DNA of 64,000 nucleotides from Mycobacterium avium subsp. avium (GTDB lineage Bacteria > Actinomycetota > Actinomycetes > Mycobacteriales > Mycobacteriaceae): positions 1,488,001 through 1,552,000 of the forward strand of contig NZ_CP046507.1 of NCBI RefSeq assembly GCF_009741445.1, written 5' to 3'. The translations under genes and the position numbers were made by a program. Below are positions 1 to 8,565 of the stretch, one piece after another (the stretch's first letter is position 1; each line of letters begins with the position of its first letter). The notes under the pieces were generated by a model that saw nothing but the letters and a program-made list of their open reading frames with translations, made no database searches and was not told the origin of the DNA.

Positions 1-1
1 C

Positions 2-1240
2 GCCGCCCGCGCGGCGTGGGCCGAGGTGTTCGCCGGCTTCGACACCCCGACCCTGGTCGGGCCCCAGGACCCGGTCGAGCTCGGGCCGCAACAGGTCGAG
101 ACGTTCACCCTGCCCGCCGACCTGACCCGGGCCGTCACCGACCTGGCCCGGTCCTGCCACACCACCGTCAACACCGTGCTGCAGGCGGCGTTCGCGCGCC
201 TGCTGTGCGCCCTCACCGGGCAACGCGACGTCGTCTTCGGCACCACGGTGTCGGGCCGGCCCGCGGAGGTGCCCGGCGCCGACACGATGGTGGGCCTGCT
301 GATCAACACCGTGCCGGTGCGGGCGAACATCACCGCGACCACCAGCACTGTCGACCTGCTGCACCAGCTGCAAGGCGCCTACAACCACACCCTCGACCAC
401 CAGCACCTGGCCCTCAACGAGATCCACCGAATCACCGGCCAGGACAAGCTTTTCGACACGCTGTTCGCCTACGAGAACTACCCGATCGACGCCGGCGCGC
501 TGTCCGGCGACCAGGAGCTGGCCGTCACCGACATCACCAGCCGCGAATCCACCCACTACCCGCTGACCGTGCAAGCCCAGCCCGGGTCGCAGCTGCGCCT
601 CCAAATCGAATACGCCACACGGGTTTTCGACGACGAGGACATCGCGACGGTGATCGAGCGGATGCGGCGGGTACTGGTCGCCATGACCGCCGACCCGGCA
701 CGGCCGCTGTCGTCGATCGACGTGCTCGACCCGGCCGAACACGAGCGGCTGCACGACTGGGGCGCCCGGGCGGTCCTGGACCGGCCCGCCACCCGGACGT
801 CGATCCCGGCGCTGTTCACCGCGCAGGCACAGCGCAGCCCGCAAGCGCCGGCGGTGACCTTCGAGGGCCGCACCACGACCTACCGGGAGCTCGACGAGGC
901 GTCGAACCGGTTGGCGCACTTGCTGATCGGCCGCGGGGTGGGCCCGGGGCAAGCGGTGGCGCTGCTGTTGCCGCGGTCCGCCGACGCGATCGTGGCGATC
1001 CTGGCGGTGCTCAAGACCGGGGCGGCCTACCTGCCGATCGACCCCGCGCTGCCGGCGGCCCGCATCGAGTTCATGCTCGACGACACCGCGCCGACCGCCG
1101 CGGTCACCACCGCCGCGCTGGCCGGCCCGCTGCGCGGCCGCGACCTGACCGTCGTCGACATCGGCGACCGCGCGCTGTCCCGCCAGCCGCACACCGCGCT
1201 GCCGGCGCCGGACCCCGACCACGTCGCGCCGGCCTCTTCG
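2..1240 (+). pseudogene. NRPS fragment (condensation and start of adenylation), cut by inversion
   Basis: Open from the left edge, so the gene starts outside the window. Residues 1-210 are the second half of a condensation domain ([23 protein letters not shown]). From about residue 265 an adenylation domain begins ([32 protein letters not shown]). The domain ends just before its A3 core motif: after HVAPASS the frame reads unrelated residues and stops at 1319-1321. The missing continuation, [12 protein letters not shown], lies at 27237 on the minus strand in the matching frame. The condensation half resembles that of the last module of the minus-strand NRPS, suggesting module duplication. As it stands the protein would lack a working A domain and carrier protein. 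What is seen is the truncation; that it was one gene with 27231-17455 is inference, but a strong one. Confidence 0.9.
1235..1240. other. Left inversion junction (TCTTCG)
   Basis: Here the NRPS frame gives way to the second half of a membrane protein gene. The 6-bp TCTTCG is shared with the right junction at 27232-27237, where it reads CGAAGA on the plus strand. In the NRPS frame the six bases are two serine codons on both sides. In the membrane-protein frame they fall at the Phe-Phe-Glu boundary. No longer inverted homology is visible around the two points. Confidence 0.85.
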
Positions 1241-1512
1241 AGACTTACGCGATGGTGCAGTTTTTCCGGAATGGCAAGCGGTTCACCAGCACTCAGCTCT
1301 CCTTCATTATGGGCGGGATGATCGTGGAGGTCACTTTGCCAGCGGTCTATTTTGGGGTGGAGATTGCGAACAATCTGCAAAGCATGAGCAGTCCGGTTGA
1401 GATGTGGATCAAGTTCGTGGTGCTGAACCTGTTGTGGTGCACCATGCCATTTGTCACCTATTTCTGGGGCGTGCACAGGTTGGCTCGGCAGGATCTTGCG
1501 GTCAAGTTTTAG
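1241..1512 (+). pseudogene. Membrane protein, C-terminal half (split by inversion)
   Basis: About 90 codons, reading ETYAMVQFFRNGKRF onward and ending at a stop at 1510-1512. They contain two hydrophobic segments (GGMIVEVTLPAVYFGVEIA and IKFVVLNLLWCTMPFVTYF) and a short charged tail. It has no start codon of its own and follows the broken NRPS directly. Its composition is lower in GC (about 53 percent over 1261-1320) than the NRPS next to it, like the N-terminal half at 27709-27232. Joined to that half through Phe-Phe-Glu it makes one continuous protein of about 250 residues with five or six membrane segments. The family is not certain; the overall look is of an emopamil-binding/EXPERA-like protein. 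It is not expected to be functional as a fragment. Confidence 0.85.
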
Positions 1513-1664
1513 CTTGCTTGACGGTGCGAATCGCCCGCGATGGACGTGGGGCGGAGGACGATGCGCGACCACGATGATCGGTCAGGACTCAAGTTCGAAG
1601 ACCGAGGTGCGCAGCAACTGAGCGGCGATCCGAACAGCTGACTCGAAGGAAGCGCGCAGGCCCG

Positions 1665-3059
1665 CTACGGCCCGTCGTCGTCGTCCTCACCCTGTAGGAG
1701 TTTTTCGGGGTGGTGGAAGGTGTTGGTGCGGGGTTGGTTTCGGTCTAGGTGGGGTGGTGGGAGCCATTGGGTTTCGCCGCGTGTGTTTTTGTGGGTGGTC
1801 CAGGCGCCGGGTTGGAGCAGGCGGTGGTGGGGTCCGCAGGCGAAGGTCAGGTCGTTGATGTTGGTGGTGTGGCAGGTGGCGTAGTCGGTGCAGTGGTGCA
1901 CTTCGCTGTAGTAGCCGGGGACGGTGCAGCCGGGGGCGGTGCAGCCGCGGTCTTTGGCGTATAACACGATGCGCTGTGCGGGGGAGGCCAGGCGTTTGGT
2001 GTGATACAGGGCCAGGGCTTTGCCGTGGTCGAAGATCGCGAGGTAGTGGTGGGCGTGCCGGGATAGCCGGATCACATCGGACATGGGCAGCAGGGTCCCG
2101 CCGCCGGTGAGGCCCCGCCCGGCGGCGGTTTCGAGGTCGGCCAGGGTGGTGGTGACGATGATGGAGGCCGGTAGCCCGTTGTGTTGGCCGAGGTTTCCTG
2201 AGGCCAGCAGGGCGCGCAGGCCGGCCAGCAGCCCATCGTGGTTGCGTTGAGCCGCCGAGCGGGTGTCCCCGTCGATGGCCTGCTCGGTAGGCGTGCCGTC
2301 CACGCACGGGTTTTCGTCGAGGGGGTTGCACATGCCGGGGGCGGCGAGTTTGGCCAGCACGGCTTCGAGGGTGGCACGTAGTTCGGGGGTCAGTAGTCCG
2401 CGGAGTTCGGACATGCCGTCGGCGTGTTGGTTGCCGAGGGTGAGGCTGCGGCGGCGGGCGCGGTCTTCGTCGCGGTAGAGGCCGTCGGGGTTGAGGCAAT
2501 CGGCCAGCGTGCCGGCCAACGCGGCGAGGTGTTCGGGCCGATACCGGGTGCCTTCCCTGGCCAGGTCGGTTTCGGCGCGCTCGCGGGTTGCCTGGTCGAT
2601 CCAGCCGGGCAGCTGGTGGCAGAACTTACGGATCACGGCCACCTGCTCGGGACCCAACGACCCCTCTCGTTGCCGCGCGGCGGTGGCCGCCAGCAGCGGC
2701 GGCAACGGTTCCCCGGTCAGCCCGACGCGGGGGCTCAGGTCGGCGGCGGTGTGTACCCGCCGGGCGGCCTCGGCGCGGCTGATCAGGGTGGCCTCGGCGA
2801 TCGCGTGCGAAAGCCGGCCACCCAACTCCGCCGGGCTGGCGTCGCGGGCCAGCGCGTTGATCAGTGGATGCTCGACCGCCGGCAGCCGCCGGCGCAGTTC
2901 CTCGCAGCGGGTCAGCAACGCCAACTTCTCGCGCGTGGCCAACGCGGCGTAGTCGCAGTCGAGCAGATCGTCCAAGGCGGCATCGATGGCGTCGAACGCC
3001 GCCGACACCGCCTCCCGATCACTACTCATACCTCGCAAACTAGGCGAGCCCACCGACAT
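1665..3059 (-). CDS. 13E12-repeat family protein, DUF222 with HNH endonuclease domain
   Basis: A 464-residue protein. The N-terminal 300 residues have the helical DUF222 character of the mycobacterial REP13E12 family. Residues about 390-435 carry the HNH nuclease motif ([18 protein letters not shown], then CGPHHRLL), with paired Cys and His for zinc and catalysis. The tail is acidic (GEDDDDGP). The family is multicopy in mycobacteria and its biological role is unsettled. REP13E12 copies are known integration sites of the phiRv1 prophage in M. tuberculosis. A second start at 3029 (MSSDREAV) is equally likely and would remove ten residues. The gene lies inside the inverted block between the membrane-protein fragment and an IS110-type transposase. 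A 3' remnant of a paralogue sits at 28563-28673. Confidence 0.9.
   Translation of the reverse strand: MSVGSPSLRGMSSDREAVSAAFDAIDAALDDLLDCDYAALATREKLALLTRCEELRRRLPAVEHPLINALARDASPAELGGRLSHAIAEATLISRAEAARRVHTAADLSPRVGLTGEPLPPLLAATAARQREGSLGPEQVAVIRKFCHQLPGWIDQATRERAETDLAREGTRYRPEHLAALAGTLADCLNPDGLYRDEDRARRRSLTLGNQHADGMSELRGLLTPELRATLEAVLAKLAAPGMCNPLDENPCVDGTPTEQAIDGDTRSAAQRNHDGLLAGLRALLASGNLGQHNGLPASIIVTTTLADLETAAGRGLTGGGTLLPMSDVIRLSRHAHHYLAIFDHGKALALYHTKRLASPAQRIVLYAKDRGCTAPGCTVPGYYSEVHHCTDYATCHTTNINDLTFACGPHHRLLQPGAWTTHKNTRGETQWLPPPHLDRNQPRTNTFHHPEKLLQGEDDDDGP
1682..1737 (-). repeat. 56-bp inverted repeat, copy 1 (13E12 gene 3' end)
   Basis: These 56 bases are identical, in inverted orientation, to 28562-28617. 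They encode [17 protein letters not shown] near the C-terminus of the HNH gene at 1665-3059. If the 26-kb inversion is undone, the two copies become direct repeats bracketing the membrane protein/TetR pair. Confidence 0.9.
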
Positions 3060-3269
3060 TTAGGTTTAGTGGGCGTCCGCGGACGGCCGAGGCCACCGAC
3101 CGGAACACCTGGTGATTCCTGATTTTTGAGTGGTCGTCCGCGGCGCGTCTCAGGTGCCGACCGGTGTCCCTGTTCGGGAACTTGGAGCCGCTCGGGAGCG
3201 GACTTCTGCTTGCGGAATGTCTGGGCCATGCCCGTCGGAGCCGGGGACTGACCTGGATCCGTCGAAAGG
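3060..3269 (+). ncRNA. Candidate bridge-RNA leader of the IS110-type element
   Basis: This 210-bp non-coding stretch lies directly upstream of an IS110-family transposase, where that family encodes its structured bridge RNA. It contains compact hairpin-forming segments, such as CCGCTC-GG-GAGCGG near 3190 and GTTC-GG-GAAC near 3174. Element ends were not located. The assignment rests on position and family knowledge, so it is tentative. Confidence 0.3.
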
Positions 3270-4682
3270 ATGTGCGTGGAACTGATTTTGGGTATCGACG
3301 TGGCGTGCCGGGCTGCTCATCAAGCATCGCTGGCCCGTCCCGATGGGACGTATGTGTGGACCGGACGAAAGTTCTTCACCCGGCCCGCCGACCTCGAAAA
3401 GCTCTGGAAAGTAATCGGACTCAGCGAGCAAGACACCGTGCGGGTGGTGATGGAGCCCACCCGCAACGCATGGGTTCCGCTGGCATCCTGGTTTCGTCAT
3501 CACGGCGCCCGGATCTCGATGGTGCCCACCACCCAGTCAGCAGACCTGCGCGCCTACTACTCCAAGCACACCAAAAATGACCATCTGGACTCCAAGCTGT
3601 TGGCCCGGTTGCCCTTGCTGCATCCAGAGGGGCTGCGTGACCACAGCGGCGACGGGCCCGGCGAACCGCTGCGGCGCCTGGTCAAGATCCGCTCCTCGAT
3701 CGTCAAGCGCCGCACCGCAGTCTTCCAGCGCCTTGACGCCCAGCTCGAGCTCCTCGGTCCAGCCTGGTACGACGCGCTGGGATCCAACTATGGCAAGGCC
3801 GCGCTGGCACTGCTGGCCCGCTACGCCGACCCGCACAGCCTGATCCGTCTCGGCCATGCCCGCCTGACCCGCTTCCTGATCCGCCACTCCCGCGGCGCCT
3901 GGCGCGAACCACACGCCACCCTGCTGTTGACCGCCGCCCAAGAATCGCTGCAGCTATGGGGATCTGGCGCTAATGCCCGCATCGACTTCGCCGAACTGGC
4001 CGCCGACATCGCTACCGAAGCCGAGCAAGCCCAGATGCTCACCGAGCAGATCGACGACCTCGACGAGCGCGCCGCCAACCTCTACGCCGAGGCCGACCCG
4101 CGCGGCATCATCGCCTCAGCACCCGGCGTCGGGCCCGTCACCTGTGCGGTCATCGCCGGCCGCATCGGCGACCCGCACCGGTTCCACTCCCTAGCCGCCA
4201 TCCGCGCCTACTCCGGCCTCGTCCCCAAGGTCAACCAGTCCGGACAAGCAGAACAGCGCCACGGACTCACCAAAGCCGGTGACCCGCTGCTGCGCGAAGC
4301 CCTCTTCGCCGCCGCTGACCAAGCCCGCAAGAGCGACCCGCAACTGGCCGCGAAATACAAACGCCTGATGAGCACCGAGCGCCACCACGATTCGGCGATC
4401 TGCCACATTGCCACCATCCTGCTCACCCGCATCGCCACCTGCTGGCGCGCCGGAGCGCACTACGTGCTGCGCGACACCGACGGACGACCCATCACCTTCG
4501 AAGAAGGACGCCGCATCGTCCGCGCCCACCACACCGTCGACAAGAAGACTCGCATCAACGCTGCCTCCAAGCGCTACTCCCAGCGCCAAAAAGGCAGGAC
4601 GGGCCGGGAACAACAGGAGTCGCTACGCGCTCCAATTCACCGGCCCGTCCACCCCAGCATAAAACCCACCGAAGTAGCTTGA
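3270..4682 (+). CDS. IS110-family transposase (DEDD/Tnp_20)
   Basis: A 470-residue transposase. The N-terminal RuvC-like DEDD domain shows Asp in LGIDVACRAAH, Glu in VVMEPTRNAW and Asp in KNDHLDSKL. The C-terminal Transposase_20 domain shows SAPGVGPVTCAVIAGRIGD and the conserved SGLVPK stretch with its serine. IS110 enzymes move a circular element guided by a structured RNA, leave no typical inverted repeats, and are related to the Piv invertase. The C-terminus is longer than usual, with a basic tail. GTG at 3276 has better spacing to GAAAGG (3264-3269) than the ATG at 3270. The gene is apparently intact and lies within the inverted block beside the 13E12 gene. The exact IS name is not recognised. 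Confidence 0.9.
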   Translation: MCVELILGIDVACRAAHQASLARPDGTYVWTGRKFFTRPADLEKLWKVIGLSEQDTVRVVMEPTRNAWVPLASWFRHHGARISMVPTTQSADLRAYYSKHTKNDHLDSKLLARLPLLHPEGLRDHSGDGPGEPLRRLVKIRSSIVKRRTAVFQRLDAQLELLGPAWYDALGSNYGKAALALLARYADPHSLIRLGHARLTRFLIRHSRGAWREPHATLLLTAAQESLQLWGSGANARIDFAELAADIATEAEQAQMLTEQIDDLDERAANLYAEADPRGIIASAPGVGPVTCAVIAGRIGDPHRFHSLAAIRAYSGLVPKVNQSGQAEQRHGLTKAGDPLLREALFAAADQARKSDPQLAAKYKRLMSTERHHDSAICHIATILLTRIATCWRAGAHYVLRDTDGRPITFEEGRRIVRAHHTVDKKTRINAASKRYSQRQKGRTGREQQESLRAPIHRPVHPSIKPTEVA

Positions 4683-4781
4683 CTCCCCTTAGGAACTCAG
4701 AAAACCCCGCAATGTGACCACAGAAACCAAAGTGACACAAGGAATTTCGCTATGCGTTTTAGTTATCCGGAAAGCCGAGTA

Positions 4782-5462
4782 CTACTCCGCCTCGCGCTTC
4801 GCCTGGACCTGCTTCTCGACCTCACGCCAGTAACCCGGCGTGGGCCGGGGCTTACCGTACCCACCTTTTGCGGCGCGCTGCAGGATGGCGTCGGCCTCGT
4901 CGATCTCCTTGATCATCTCCAGCGCGAACTCCCGCTCGGCAGCGTAATACTTTGCCGCCCAGCGCAATGCGAGCACTGAATACGCCCAGGCGGGCTCCGC
5001 CTCGGCTCCCTCGGCGTCCTCCATGGCCTTGCGATGCCGGGCCTCGGCGTAGGCCACGTGCTCCTGCAGCAATTCCTTGAGCCGGCCGGGATTACTCAGG
5101 TGCCCGAACGTAACCCGAAGCAGCACACTGTGTTTGAGCACCGGCGGGTCGACGGGTGCATGGTTGGTCCACTGCGTGACAGCGTCCATGCCGGCCGGGG
5201 TGATCTTGTAGAGCCGGCGGCTGCGGGTGCCCTCGTCGCGTTCGACGCGCGACGTCACCAGCCCGAGCGCCTCCAGCTTCTTCAGCTCGGTGTAGACCTG
5301 GCTGTAGGACGGGCTCCAGTAGTACAGGTCGACACTCCAGTCGATCCACTTCTTGAGGTCGTAGCCCGAGACCTCCTCCTCGTAGGACATCATGCCCAGC
5401 AGCGCCCAGCTGGTGGCGGCCAGCGCCGGCTTCTGGCTGGCAGGGTCCGTTTCGGAGGCCAT
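4782..5462 (-). CDS. PadR-family transcriptional regulator
   Basis: A 226-residue protein. Residues 15-95 form a PadR-type winged helix (ALLGMMSYEEEVSGYDLKKW, then YSQVYTELKKLEALGLV and YKITPAGMDAV). The rest is a helical C-terminal dimerisation domain of the Vir_act_alpha_C type. PadR proteins are usually ligand-responsive repressors of their own or the adjacent gene. It is divergent from the LLM oxidoreductase at 5524, with 61 bp between the starts, so control of that gene is a reasonable inference. No clear palindromic operator was found in the gap. The ligand is unknown. Confidence 0.85.
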   Translation of the reverse strand: MASETDPASQKPALAATSWALLGMMSYEEEVSGYDLKKWIDWSVDLYYWSPSYSQVYTELKKLEALGLVTSRVERDEGTRSRRLYKITPAGMDAVTQWTNHAPVDPPVLKHSVLLRVTFGHLSNPGRLKELLQEHVAYAEARHRKAMEDAEGAEAEPAWAYSVLALRWAAKYYAAEREFALEMIKEIDEADAILQRAAKGGYGKPRPTPGYWREVEKQVQAKREAE

Positions 5463-5523
5463 GTCGCCAGGTTAACAACACCGCCCCTAGATTGGGGGTC
5501 ATGGACCGCTGGCTGGGACGCCC

Positions 5524-6444
5524 GTGAAATTCGCCTTTCCCGTTCCGCACCTGATGCGCCTCAAGGCGATTGCGCAGCCCTGGGAAGCGGCGGTCACCGG
5601 GCCCGAACAGCGGCGCATGATGCAATGCGCCGACCGGTGGGGCTACGACATGATCGCGGTGCCCGAACACCTCGTCATCCCCGTCGACCAGGTCGAGCTG
5701 TCCGGGTCGCATTATCTGCACTCGACCACCGCGCAGGCGTTCATCGCCGGGGCCACCGAGCGGGTGGCCGTCAACTCCTGCGTCACCATCCTGCCGCTGC
5801 AGCATCCCATCGTGCTGGCCAAAGCGCTGGCCACCGCGGACTGGATGAGCGGCGGCCGGATGATGGTCACCTTCGGCGTGGGATGGCTGGCCCGCGAATT
5901 CGAGCTGCTCGGCGTGCCGTTCGGGGAACGCGGCCGCATCGCCGACGAGTATCTGGCCGCCACCGTCGAGCTGTGGACCAGCGACACACCCCGCTTCGAC
6001 GGCCGCTATGTGTCGTTCGCCGACATCGCCTTCGAACCGAAACCCGTTCAAAAACCCCACCTTCCGGTCTGGATCGGCGGTGACGCCGACGCCGCGTTGC
6101 GCCGGGCGGCCAGGTTCGGCTCCGGGTGGTGGCCGTTTCTGACACCACCCGAGCAGATCGCGGAAAAACTCGACTACATCAAGTCCCAACCCTGTTACGA
6201 CGGCCGGCCTTTCGAGGTGATGCACGGGCTGGGCACCAACCGGGTCGGCGAGGGACACGTCGCCCGCCGCGACGTGAGGGACCGGCCGGGCATGAGCGCG
6301 GGCCAGATCGTCGACCGGCTGGGCTGGCTGGCCGAGCAGGGCGTGACGGTGACCGCGGTGCCCGTGCCCGCCGTCGGCGGCGTGGACGAATACCTTGATT
6401 ACGCGCAGTGGGTCATCGAAGAGATCAAGCCCCAGCTGGCCTAG
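5524..6444 (+). CDS. LLM-class F420-dependent oxidoreductase
   Basis: A 306-residue luciferase-like monooxygenase fold protein, starting at GTG. It begins MKFAFPVPHLMRL, followed by GYDMIAVPEHLVIP, LPLQHPIVLAKALATADWMSGGR and FGVGWLAREFELLG, which is the signature of the mycobacterial F420-dependent subgroup. KPHLPVWIGG precedes a C-terminal domain. Enzymes of this type use reduced F420 or FMN to act on diverse ketone or aldehyde substrates; the substrate here cannot be told. The gene is divergent from padR and ends one base from the convergent membrane protein gene at 6446. Confidence 0.85.
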   Translation: MKFAFPVPHLMRLKAIAQPWEAAVTGPEQRRMMQCADRWGYDMIAVPEHLVIPVDQVELSGSHYLHSTTAQAFIAGATERVAVNSCVTILPLQHPIVLAKALATADWMSGGRMMVTFGVGWLAREFELLGVPFGERGRIADEYLAATVELWTSDTPRFDGRYVSFADIAFEPKPVQKPHLPVWIGGDADAALRRAARFGSGWWPFLTPPEQIAEKLDYIKSQPCYDGRPFEVMHGLGTNRVGEGHVARRDVRDRPGMSAGQIVDRLGWLAEQGVTVTAVPVPAVGGVDEYLDYAQWVIEEIKPQLA

Positions 6445-6445
6445 G

Positions 6446-7321
6446 TCAGCGGATCTGCAGTCCGCGCCGGCGCACCCAGGACACGGCCGCGAGGCTGCCG
6501 ACGATCCAGACGCTGACGGCGATGGCCAAATGGACCACGCTCTTGGTGTCGCGCCCGAACACCGGCCAGATCAGCGCGGGCAGCTGTTGCCACAACACCC
6601 GGTGCTCCACACCGTTCATCGGGTCGGCCACGTAATACAGCGCATACGGCAGCGCCAGGGCCAGCAGCCAGCTGCGGGTGCGGCGCAGATCGGCGCGCTG
6701 GCGCCAGCGCCGCATCAGCGGCTCGACGCTGACCGGGTGCAGCACCGAGATCAGGTTGCCGACGCCTAGCCACGACACGATCGGAACCGCGACGGTGGGC
6801 ACCGTAATGGCAAGCCGCGCAGGCGTTTCCAGCCACAGCGTCAACGCCATCGCGGCGGCCAGGGTGGGCAGCCCGACGATCGTGAGCAGGGCCAGGTTCT
6901 TGACCAGCAGGATCCGCCCGAACGGCACCCCGTCGGCCAACCCGCGCAGGATGCGGTAGTGATCGGCGCCCAGGAAGTTGGTGGTGGTGACATCGGCGAG
7001 CACCCACGACGAGAAGTAGGTGCCCACCAGGATCACCCAGTCGTGATGGCGGCCCAGAGTCAGCGGCTGCACCAGCAGCCAGGCGGCGGCGGCGATCACG
7101 TTGGCCACCACACCCATCAGCCAGGTGCGCGGCGGGGTGAACGCCCAGCGGATCTCGGCGCGGACCGCGGAAAGGAGATCCTTCTCGAAGTCCTTGGCGG
7201 CGCGCCGCGCCGCGGCGGGACGGGGAGCCGAGGCGCGCACCGCGGCGCGCAGCAGGGCGCCCACCCGGGGAGGTGCCGGCGCCGCGGCCGGCGGACGAAC
7301 GGATCGGCGCGAAACGATCAA
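6446..7321 (-). CDS. Conserved polytopic membrane protein, ABC-2 permease-like
   Basis: A protein of up to 291 residues whose first 40 are Ala/Pro/Arg-rich; the true start may lie further in. About six hydrophobic segments follow (for example LMGVVANVIAAAAWLLVQPL, LLTIVGLPTLAAAMALTLWL and LAIAVSVWIVGSLAAVSWV). The layout, with a cytoplasmic amphipathic stretch before the first segment, recalls ABC-2 type permeases. No ATPase gene is adjacent and no family motif is decisive. It is divergent from the FAD oxidoreductase at 7388 and convergent with the LLM gene. The function is unknown. Confidence 0.65.
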   Translation of the reverse strand: MIVSRRSVRPPAAAPAPPRVGALLRAAVRASAPRPAAARRAAKDFEKDLLSAVRAEIRWAFTPPRTWLMGVVANVIAAAAWLLVQPLTLGRHHDWVILVGTYFSSWVLADVTTTNFLGADHYRILRGLADGVPFGRILLVKNLALLTIVGLPTLAAAMALTLWLETPARLAITVPTVAVPIVSWLGVGNLISVLHPVSVEPLMRRWRQRADLRRTRSWLLALALPYALYYVADPMNGVEHRVLWQQLPALIWPVFGRDTKSVVHLAIAVSVWIVGSLAAVSWVRRRGLQIR

Positions 7322-7387
7322 CTGGCGTGGCCTCCTCCCTCCTCGGATCGGTCAACGGCGGCCAGCTACGCAGGGCAGGATAACCGC

Positions 7388-8539
7388 ATGAACCGCAAGC
7401 GTGTCGTCGTCGCCGGCCTCGGGGACGTCGGCGTCCTGGCGGCGATCCGGTTGTCCCGGCACGCCGACGTCGTCGGGATCTCCGCCAAACCCGCCCTGGT
7501 GAGCGGCCAGGAACTCGGGGTCCGGCTGTCCCGCCCGCACGACTGGGCCCGCGATTACTGGATTCCGTTCGACCGGTTCCGGCGCCTGGACGGCGTCCGC
7601 ACGGTGCAGGCGACGCTCACCGGGGTGGACCTGGCCGCCCGCACCGTATTCGGGCGCGGCGACGACGGCGCACCCGTCGCCGAGCCGTACGACGCGCTGG
7701 TCATCTGCACCGGGGTCAGCAACGGCTTCTGGCGACGCCCCACCCTGCAGTCGGCCGCCGAGATCGGCGCGGACCTGCGCGACGCGCACGAACGGCTGGC
7801 CGCCGCCGGGTCGGTGATCGTGGTGGGCGGCGGCGCGGCCGCGGTCAGCAGCGCCCTGAACATGGCGAGGACCTGGCAGGACAAGCGGATCGACCTGTAC
7901 TTCCCGGGCGAGACCGCCCTGCGCGGGCATCATCCCCGCGCCTGGCGGCGGCTGCACGCCCGGCTGACCCGGCTGGGGGTCGGCGTCCACCCGGGACATC
8001 GCGCCGTGCTGCCCGAGGGCTTCGCCTGCGACGAGCTCACCAGCCGGCCCGTGCAGTGGAGCACCGGGCAACCGCCGGCCGCGGCCGACGCCGTGCTGTG
8101 GGCGATCGGGAGGGTGCGGCCCAACACCGGGTGGCTGCCCGCCGAGCTGCTCGACGAGCGCGGCTTTGTCCGGGTCACCCCGCAGTTGCGGGTGCCCGGG
8201 CACCCCGGAGTGTTCGCGGTCGGCGACGTCGCGGCCACCGATCCGCTGCGCAGCTCGGCGCGCAACCGCGGCGACGCGCTGGTGGCGCGCAACGTCGTCG
8301 CCGAGTTCACCGGCCGGCCGCTGCGCTGCTTCCGGGCGCCGAGGCGGCGCTGGGGTTCGCTGGTGGGGATCCAGCCCGACGGGCTGGAAGTCTTCTTGCC
8401 CAGCGGTCATACCGTGCGCTTCCCGTCCTGGTCGGTGCAACGCGTGGTGATGCCCCTGATCGTGCGGTGGGGCATGTACGGCGGGGTGCGCCGCAACGAC
8501 CCGCTGGGGCGGGAAACGGCCACTCCCCCAACGCTATGA
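7388..8539 (+). CDS. FAD/NAD(P)-dependent oxidoreductase, type II NADH dehydrogenase/AIF-like
   Basis: A 383-residue pyridine-nucleotide-disulphide oxidoreductase fold. The FAD-binding dinucleotide fold is VVVAGLGDVGVLAAIRLS (residues 4-21). The NAD(P) fold is VIVVGGGAAAVSSALNMA (about 144-161). The second FAD contact is HPGVFAVGDVAATDPL (about 272). ATG at 7388 was chosen because it places the first glycine motif at the N-terminus as usual. No redox-active Cys pair is visible, which favours an NDH-2/AIF/FSP1-like quinone or ferredoxin partner over disulphide chemistry. It is convergent with the multicopper oxidase gene. The physiological acceptor is unknown. Confidence 0.8.
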   Translation: MNRKRVVVAGLGDVGVLAAIRLSRHADVVGISAKPALVSGQELGVRLSRPHDWARDYWIPFDRFRRLDGVRTVQATLTGVDLAARTVFGRGDDGAPVAEPYDALVICTGVSNGFWRRPTLQSAAEIGADLRDAHERLAAAGSVIVVGGGAAAVSSALNMARTWQDKRIDLYFPGETALRGHHPRAWRRLHARLTRLGVGVHPGHRAVLPEGFACDELTSRPVQWSTGQPPAAADAVLWAIGRVRPNTGWLPAELLDERGFVRVTPQLRVPGHPGVFAVGDVAATDPLRSSARNRGDALVARNVVAEFTGRPLRCFRAPRRRWGSLVGIQPDGLEVFLPSGHTVRFPSWSVQRVVMPLIVRWGMYGGVRRNDPLGRETATPPTL

Positions 8540-8565
8540 CGTTGGTACACAAAGAGTTTCGCCGA

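Noticed and set aside
16..1234. Long open frame overlapping the NRPS fragment and fused to the membrane protein tail
   Set aside because: Up to about 1236 it is the Arg/Pro/Ala-rich shadow of the NRPS frame. Only the part after the junction is real protein sequence.
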